Positions 6,711 through 11,721 of a stretch of DNA of 11,721 nucleotides are shown here, in pieces (position 1 is the stretch's first letter; each line of letters begins with the position of its first letter). Both the position numbers and the translations under genes were made by a program. The DNA is from Planctomycetota bacterium (GTDB lineage: Bacteria > Planctomycetota > Phycisphaerae > FEN-1346), in assembly GCA_026386995.1 (NCBI GenBank), contig JAPLMO010000442.1, forward strand, positions 1 through 11,721, in the 5' to 3' direction. The notes beneath the pieces were generated by a model. It searched no databases, was not told the origin of the DNA, and was given only the letters and a program-made list of their open reading frames with translations.

Positions 6711-8008
6711 TCACCGACCGCCGGGCCGCCCGTGGCCGCCCAGGTCGGTTCTGAGTTGAATCAGCGTCATTATGTCGTGGCGGGTGACGATGCCCACGAG
6801 GCGCCCATCCTCGACGACCGGCAGGTGGCCCTTGTCCTCCTCGGCCATCTTGCGGAAGACGTCCGCGAGGCCGTCGGCGGGATGCACCAGGTTCTCCTCG
6901 CGCACCAGGTGCATCGCGTCGCGGACGCGGCGCACCGGCCACTCGGCGCGGGGCACGGCCTGGACGTCCTTGAGGCTGACGACGCCCGCCAGGCTGCCCT
7001 CCTCGAGGACCGGAAAACTCCGGAATTTATAAGTGTAAAAGTATTCATCCACCAGTCCGTCCAACGTCAGGTCCGGGCCCACCGTGACCACGTTCGGCTG
7101 GATCACGTCGCGCACCGTCAGGCCCGCGAACGTGTCGCGCACGGCCACCTGCTGATAACTCGCGCGGGCGGCGTACCGCAAGAAGAGGCCGATCACCACC
7201 AGCCACAGCGGCCCCAGCGTCAGGGTCCGCGCCACCGTAAACTCCAGCCATAACTCCGCCAGGCCCAGCACGACAAACGCCGTGCCGATGGCCCTGCCCC
7301 ACCAGCACGCCGCCGCGGTCGCGCGGGCCAGGTCGCCGTACCGGCTCCACAAGAGCGCCCGCAGCAGGCGTCCGCCGTCCAGCGGGAAGCCCGGCAGCAG
7401 GTTGAACGCCACCAGCATCAGGTTGATGACCGCGAAGTAGAAGATAATCGCCCGCGCCTGCGGCGCGAGGATGTCGCCCATGCCCAAGTACAGACCGCCG
7501 CAGGCCAGCCCCAGCGCCAGGCTCATCAGCGGCCCGGCGGCGGCCACACGGAACTCGACGCCAGGCGAATCAGCCTCGTTCTTCAGTTGCGACACCCGCC
7601 GAACAGGAACAGCGTGATGCCCTCGACCGGAATGCCCGCGCCCTTGGCAACGACGCTATGGGCCACCTCGTGCGCCAGGACGCACACAAAAAGCCCCAGC
7701 GACCCGATCACGCCCAGGAGCCAGTACTGCCAATCAGGCCAGGCGGCAAGGCCCATCATCTCGGCGGCCGCCTGAAAACTGACGGGTTCCGCACTGTGCA
7801 TCCTCTGGGCCACGTAGGCGCTGACGTGCTCAAAAGGCTCCACGCCGCGCCACCACGGCCCGCCGTCAACCATGCTGGCCTGCGGCAGGATCTCTTCCGC
7901 CAGGCTGTAGGCCAGCAGAAAGAATATCAGCAGCCAACTGGCGTGGATGCGGATCGTAATGCCAAAGACCCGTGCGATCGGCCATCCCGACAGTCCACCA
8001 CTTGCCAT
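6711..8008 (-). pseudogene. M50 (site-2-type) membrane zinc protease with CBS pair, frameshifted
   Basis: Two overlapping frames (8008-7583 and 7595-6711) together give one 432-residue protein if one G is restored in the GGG run at 7595-7597. Restoring it turns 'LFLFGG' into 'LFLFGGVSQLKNEADSPG', the family pattern. Family members cleave substrates within or near the membrane. The zinc motif HEVAH is at 113-117, and the third-ligand motif LLPGFPLDGG is at about 204-213 (D211). Transmembrane segments are visible at about 22-37, 97-112 and several later. Two CBS domains (about 298-353 and 356-410) are a regulatory nucleotide-binding module in related proteins. Residues about 40-90 are a longer loop than usual before the HExxH helix. 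The start at 8008 is chosen because a GTG at 8047 would lie directly at the promoter -10. As read, the zinc ligands fall on two separate products, so the enzyme would be inactive unless they assemble. Confidence 0.85.
7583..7597 (-). other. Frameshift site in the M50 protease gene
   Basis: The N-terminal frame ends TTC GGC GGG TGT CGC AAC TGA, with the stop at 7583-7585. The C-terminal frame begins at GTG (7593-7595), giving a 13-nt overlap. A single missing G at 7595-7597 explains the break. No canonical X-XXY-YYZ slippery heptamer is present, so programmed frameshifting is not supported by the sequence. Confidence 0.85.
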
Positions 8009-8047
8009 AGGCGTTCCGTCCCCCCTGCAAATCAGACTATTAAACAC

Positions 8048-8076
8048 ATTGTACTGCGTTGGGTTATGGCTGTGAA
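8048..8076 (-). promoter_or_regulatory. Sigma70-type promoter for the protease-amrS unit
   Basis: On the - strand, TTCACA (8076-8071; 5 of 6 to TTGACA), a 17-nt spacer, and TACAAT (8053-8048; 5 of 6 to TATAAT). Transcription would begin near 8041 and give a leader of about 33 nt to the ATG at 8008, which contains the G-rich run AGGGGGGA at about 11 nt from the start. It is the best promoter match I found in the window. Confidence 0.65.
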
Positions 8077-8179
8077 CTGAAAAACAGGAAGATCCAGACA
8101 GGCTACTATCTGATGGATAGTGCCGCTTTCGCCCTACCAGGGATGGGGCTCGGCCACGAGAATCTGTTCCACCCGAAAT

Positions 8180-8188
8180 TGTGGATAA
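8180..8188 (-). promoter_or_regulatory. DnaA-box-like 9-mer
   Basis: TGTGGATAA on the + strand is the exact complement of the consensus DnaA box TTATCCACA. It stands alone, with no second box nearby, no AT-rich unwinding region and no dnaA or dnaN gene, so it is not an origin. It may be a DnaA-regulated or titration site, or chance. Confidence 0.35.
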
Positions 8189-8215
8189 CCTTGTCGGCCG
8201 GCCGCTTTGTCAGCC

Positions 8216-8347
8216 TACGTGTTTAGCGCTGTCATTCTGAGGCCCCGTTCACGGGGCCGAAGAATCTCGCCGTTCGGACGTGCGAGATTCTTCGCTCGCT
8301 CCCGCTCGCTCAGAATGACCGGTCTTGCCTGGCACGCTACACACGTA
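8216..8347 (-). mobile_element. MITE-like non-autonomous element, copy 2
   Basis: Also 132 bp, in opposite orientation to the copy at 33-164, matching it at about 121 of 132 positions by eye. The terminal inverted repeats are TACGTGTTTAGCG (8216-8228) and CGCTACACACGTA (8335-8347), with one mismatch between them. The inner GTCATTCTGAG/CTCAGAATGAC and AAGAATCTCG-type arms are kept. Most differences cluster in the short arm between the outer and inner repeats. The flanks (8206-8215 and 8348-8357) agree at only 7 of 10 positions, so the target duplication is eroded or absent, suggesting an older insertion than copy 1. Confidence 0.8.
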
Positions 8348-8372
8348 CTTGCCAACCGGGCACCGCCTCAGC

Positions 8373-10422
<2,050 letters not shown>

Positions 10423-10425
10423 TAG

Positions 10426-10571
10426 AGCCCCGCCAGGGGCGACAGATGATAGCCCAGGGCGTAAGCCCTCGTCTTTACCCACATTTCGGCAAGCCTGGGT
10501 AGGCGGCTTCAGCCGCCTTCCCGCCGCGAAGCGGGGTTTAGCCCCGACCTTTTAGGTCGGGGTAGGCACGG
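10426..10571 (+). repeat. Multi-hairpin repeat unit, left copy
   Basis: A series of short hairpins: GCCCC-gcca-GGGGC (10427-10440), AGGGC-gtaa-GCCCT (10456-10469), GGCGGCT-tc-AGCCGCC (10502-10517), CCGC-gaa-GCGG (10524-10534) and CCCCGACCT-ttt-AGGTCGGGG (10542-10562). The same series occurs in inverted orientation at 10700-10878. In particular 10448-10475 and 10830-10857 match at 27 of 28 positions. No ORF of note lies here. Confidence 0.75.
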
Positions 10572-10699
10572 CGAAAACCCTTTCCTTCCTCATCCGCCAG
10601 CCCGCTTCAGCGGGCTTCTCATCGCTGATGCCGCGAGCGGCCGAAGGTTCAATCGCCCGCCCAGGCGGGCTCAAAGAAGAACAAGAATGAGGGGGCGTC
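10572..10699. repeat. Spacer between the inverted units, with two more palindromes
   Basis: It contains AGCCCGCT-tc-AGCGGGCT (10599-10616) and GCCCGCC-ca-GGCGGGC (10655-10670). These have the same style as the hairpins in the flanking units but no aligned partner. No gene is recognisable. Confidence 0.6.
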
Positions 10700-10878
10700 C
10701 GCTACGCCACCTCGGCCTAAAGGCCGAGGCTAAGCCCCGCTTCGCGGGGGGAAGGCCCGTGAAACGGGCCTCAACAGCGCCTCCGCTGAGCCCCCTGCCA
10801 TCTACTCACGCTCCGGCAAAACATGCGCAAAGACAAGGGCTTACGCCCTGGGCTATCGTCTTGCGCCCCTTCGGGGCT
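10700..10878 (-). repeat. Multi-hairpin repeat unit, right copy (inverted)
   Basis: Read on the - strand it repeats the left copy: GCCCC-gaa-GGGGC (10865-10877), the 28-mer matching 10448-10475, then hairpins GGCCCGT/ACGGGCC (10754-10770), CCCCGC/GCGGGG (10735-10749) and CCTCGGCCT/AGGCCGAGG (10710-10729). About 30 nt with a small CAGCG/CGCTG hairpin (10775-10788) are additional. Stem sequences differ from the left copy, but pairing is kept by changes on both sides. A further hairpin CGGGC-gta-GCCCG (10892-10904) lies between this unit and the polX stop. Confidence 0.75.
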
Positions 10879-10906
10879 GAAGCAACGGCGTCGGGCGTAG
10901 CCCGCC

Positions 10907-11721
10907 CTACTTTTTCGCTAACCGTTTCTTCAGCACCGCGGCGGTGAGCGTGTTCAGCACGTCGCCTTCTTCCAGCCACCCCCGGCGCGCCACGCCCACG
11001 CCGAACTCGATCAAATCAAGGTCGCCCGTCTTGTGCGAGTCGGTCGAGATCACCATCGTCAGGCCCATTTCCTTGGCGCGCTTGCAGTGCACGTCCGGCA
11101 AATCGAGCCGGTCGGGGTACGAGTTGATCTCCAGGCAGACGCCCATCTCCTTGCACGCACCAAAAACCTTCTCCGGGTCGAAACGGATGGCGTCGCGTTT
11201 GCCTATCAGCCGCCCGAACGGGTGGCCGATGCAACTGACGACGCCCGAGCGGACGGCCCGGACGATCCGCCCGGTCATTTCGCCCTCGGGCATCTCGAAG
11301 TAACTGTGGACGCTCGCGCACACCCAGTCGAGCCCCGCCAGAACCTTCTCGTCGAGGTCCAGGCGGCCGTCCTTCAGGATATCGACCTCCACGCCCGCCA
11401 GCAACCAGAACCCTTTCAGGTTCTCGCCGGCCGCGCGGATGCGGTCGGCGTGCTTGCGGATGGCCGCATCGTTCAGGCCGTGCGCCACGGTGACGGCCTT
11501 CGAGTGGTCCGTAATCGCCAGGTACTCATACCCGTGCCCGCGTGCGGCGGCAACCATTTCTCCGATGGAGTTGGCGCCGTCGGTGGCCGTGGTGTGGGCG
11601 TGGAGGTCGCCCCTGAGGTCGCCGCGCTCGATGAGTTTGGGGAGTTTCCCCTCGGCGGCGGCGTCGATCTCGCCGCGGTCCTCGCGCATCTCGGGCGGAA
11701 TCCAGTCCAAGCCAAGGGCCT
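10907..11721 (-). CDS. polX: PolX C-terminal PHP phosphoesterase domain (partial, 5' end outside window)
   Basis: The last 270 residues are visible; the frame is open to the window edge. 'LGLDWIPPEMREDRGEI' is the linker typical of bacterial family X DNA polymerase (PolX), which joins the polymerase part to a C-terminal PHP domain. PHP metal-binding motifs in order (numbered from the first visible residue): GDLHAHT (37-43), ITDHS (69-73), GVEVDI (109-114), SVHS (136-139), GHPFGR (165-170), 'EINSYPDRLDLPD' and STDSH (225-229). In the family this domain gives 3'-5' exonuclease and phosphoesterase activity, and the enzyme acts in gap-filling repair. All expected metal ligands appear to be present. 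The stop is TAG. A stand-alone PHP protein is the alternative, but the IPPE linker argues for PolX. Confidence 0.9.
   Translation of the reverse strand, partial: ALGLDWIPPEMREDRGEIDAAAEGKLPKLIERGDLRGDLHAHTTATDGANSIGEMVAAARGHGYEYLAITDHSKAVTVAHGLNDAAIRKHADRIRAAGENLKGFWLLAGVEVDILKDGRLDLDEKVLAGLDWVCASVHSYFEMPEGEMTGRIVRAVRSGVVSCIGHPFGRLIGKRDAIRFDPEKVFGACKEMGVCLEINSYPDRLDLPDVHCKRAKEMGLTMVISTDSHKTGDLDLIEFGVGVARRGWLEEGDVLNTLTAAVLKKRLAKK

Larger units (their letters stand above)
8009..8372. other. 364-bp intergenic region between ligA and the protease gene
   Basis: It holds, from left to right, the leader and promoter of the protease gene (8009-8076), about 100 bp without recognisable features, a DnaA-box-like 9-mer (8180-8188), and the second 132-bp element (8216-8347), which ends 25 bp from the ligA stop codon. 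I see no further gene. Confidence 0.7.

Noticed and set aside
7583..7597. Programmed -1 frameshift in the protease gene
   Set aside because: The sequence at the break, GGC GGG TGT, is not a slippery heptamer of the usual form, and I saw no obvious downstream stem or pseudoknot.
8180..8188. DnaA box as part of a replication origin
   Set aside because: There is a single box, no AT-rich unwinding region, and no dnaA, dnaN or partition genes nearby.
10426..10878. Palindrome cluster considered as a CRISPR array
   Set aside because: The hairpins differ in sequence and spacing, there is no constant direct repeat with regular spacers, and no cas gene is present.

Overview
The window is GC-rich, gene-dense bacterial chromosome. 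I infer an uncultured planctomycete or a relative. The reasons are the pair of large secreted proteins of unassigned function (LamG-like, and HEAT plus TPR), the solitary amrS-type gene, and intergenic regions filled with palindromic repeats. No rRNA or tRNA is visible, so this placement rests on gene style only. I see no CRISPR array, transposase, integrase or phage gene.

Layout on the + strand (1-3509): a 132-bp non-coding element with terminal inverted repeats (33-164) is bracketed by a perfect 10-bp direct repeat. It lies just upstream of a two-gene unit (215-1693 and 1710-3509) encoding two exported proteins, one with a LamG-like core and one with HEAT-like and TPR repeats. Neither has a function I can name.

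Layout on the - strand (3569-11721), in transcription order: the C-terminal PHP domain of PolX (cut by the window edge), then a 497-bp gap of nested palindromes, then NAD-dependent DNA ligase ligA. A 364-bp gap follows with a second copy of the 132-bp element, a DnaA-box-like 9-mer and a good sigma70-type promoter. Next come an M50 (site-2-type) intramembrane protease with CBS domains, an AmrS-type radical SAM enzyme, a 3-hydroxyisobutyrate-dehydrogenase-family oxidoreductase, and a family-2 SAM methyltransferase. The last four are closely spaced (gaps of about 75, 35 and 77 bp) and could be one transcript from the promoter at 8048-8076.

Two adjacent genes in that last unit each carry one lesion. 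The protease gene needs a -1 shift at a GGG run (7595-7597). The amrS gene has an in-frame TAG (5793-5795) where the reading continues cleanly into the family's C-terminal zinc-ribbon-like end. TAG also terminates ligA and polX here, so genome-wide amber reassignment is unlikely; mutation or assembly error is more likely.

The most unusual structure is in 10426-10878. Two inverted copies of a multi-hairpin unit of about 145-180 nt differ in their stem sequences in a compensated way, so base pairing is kept while sequence changes. PolX and ligA are both DNA-repair enzymes, but the repeats between them look like a dispersed structured element and not like a shared operon leader.
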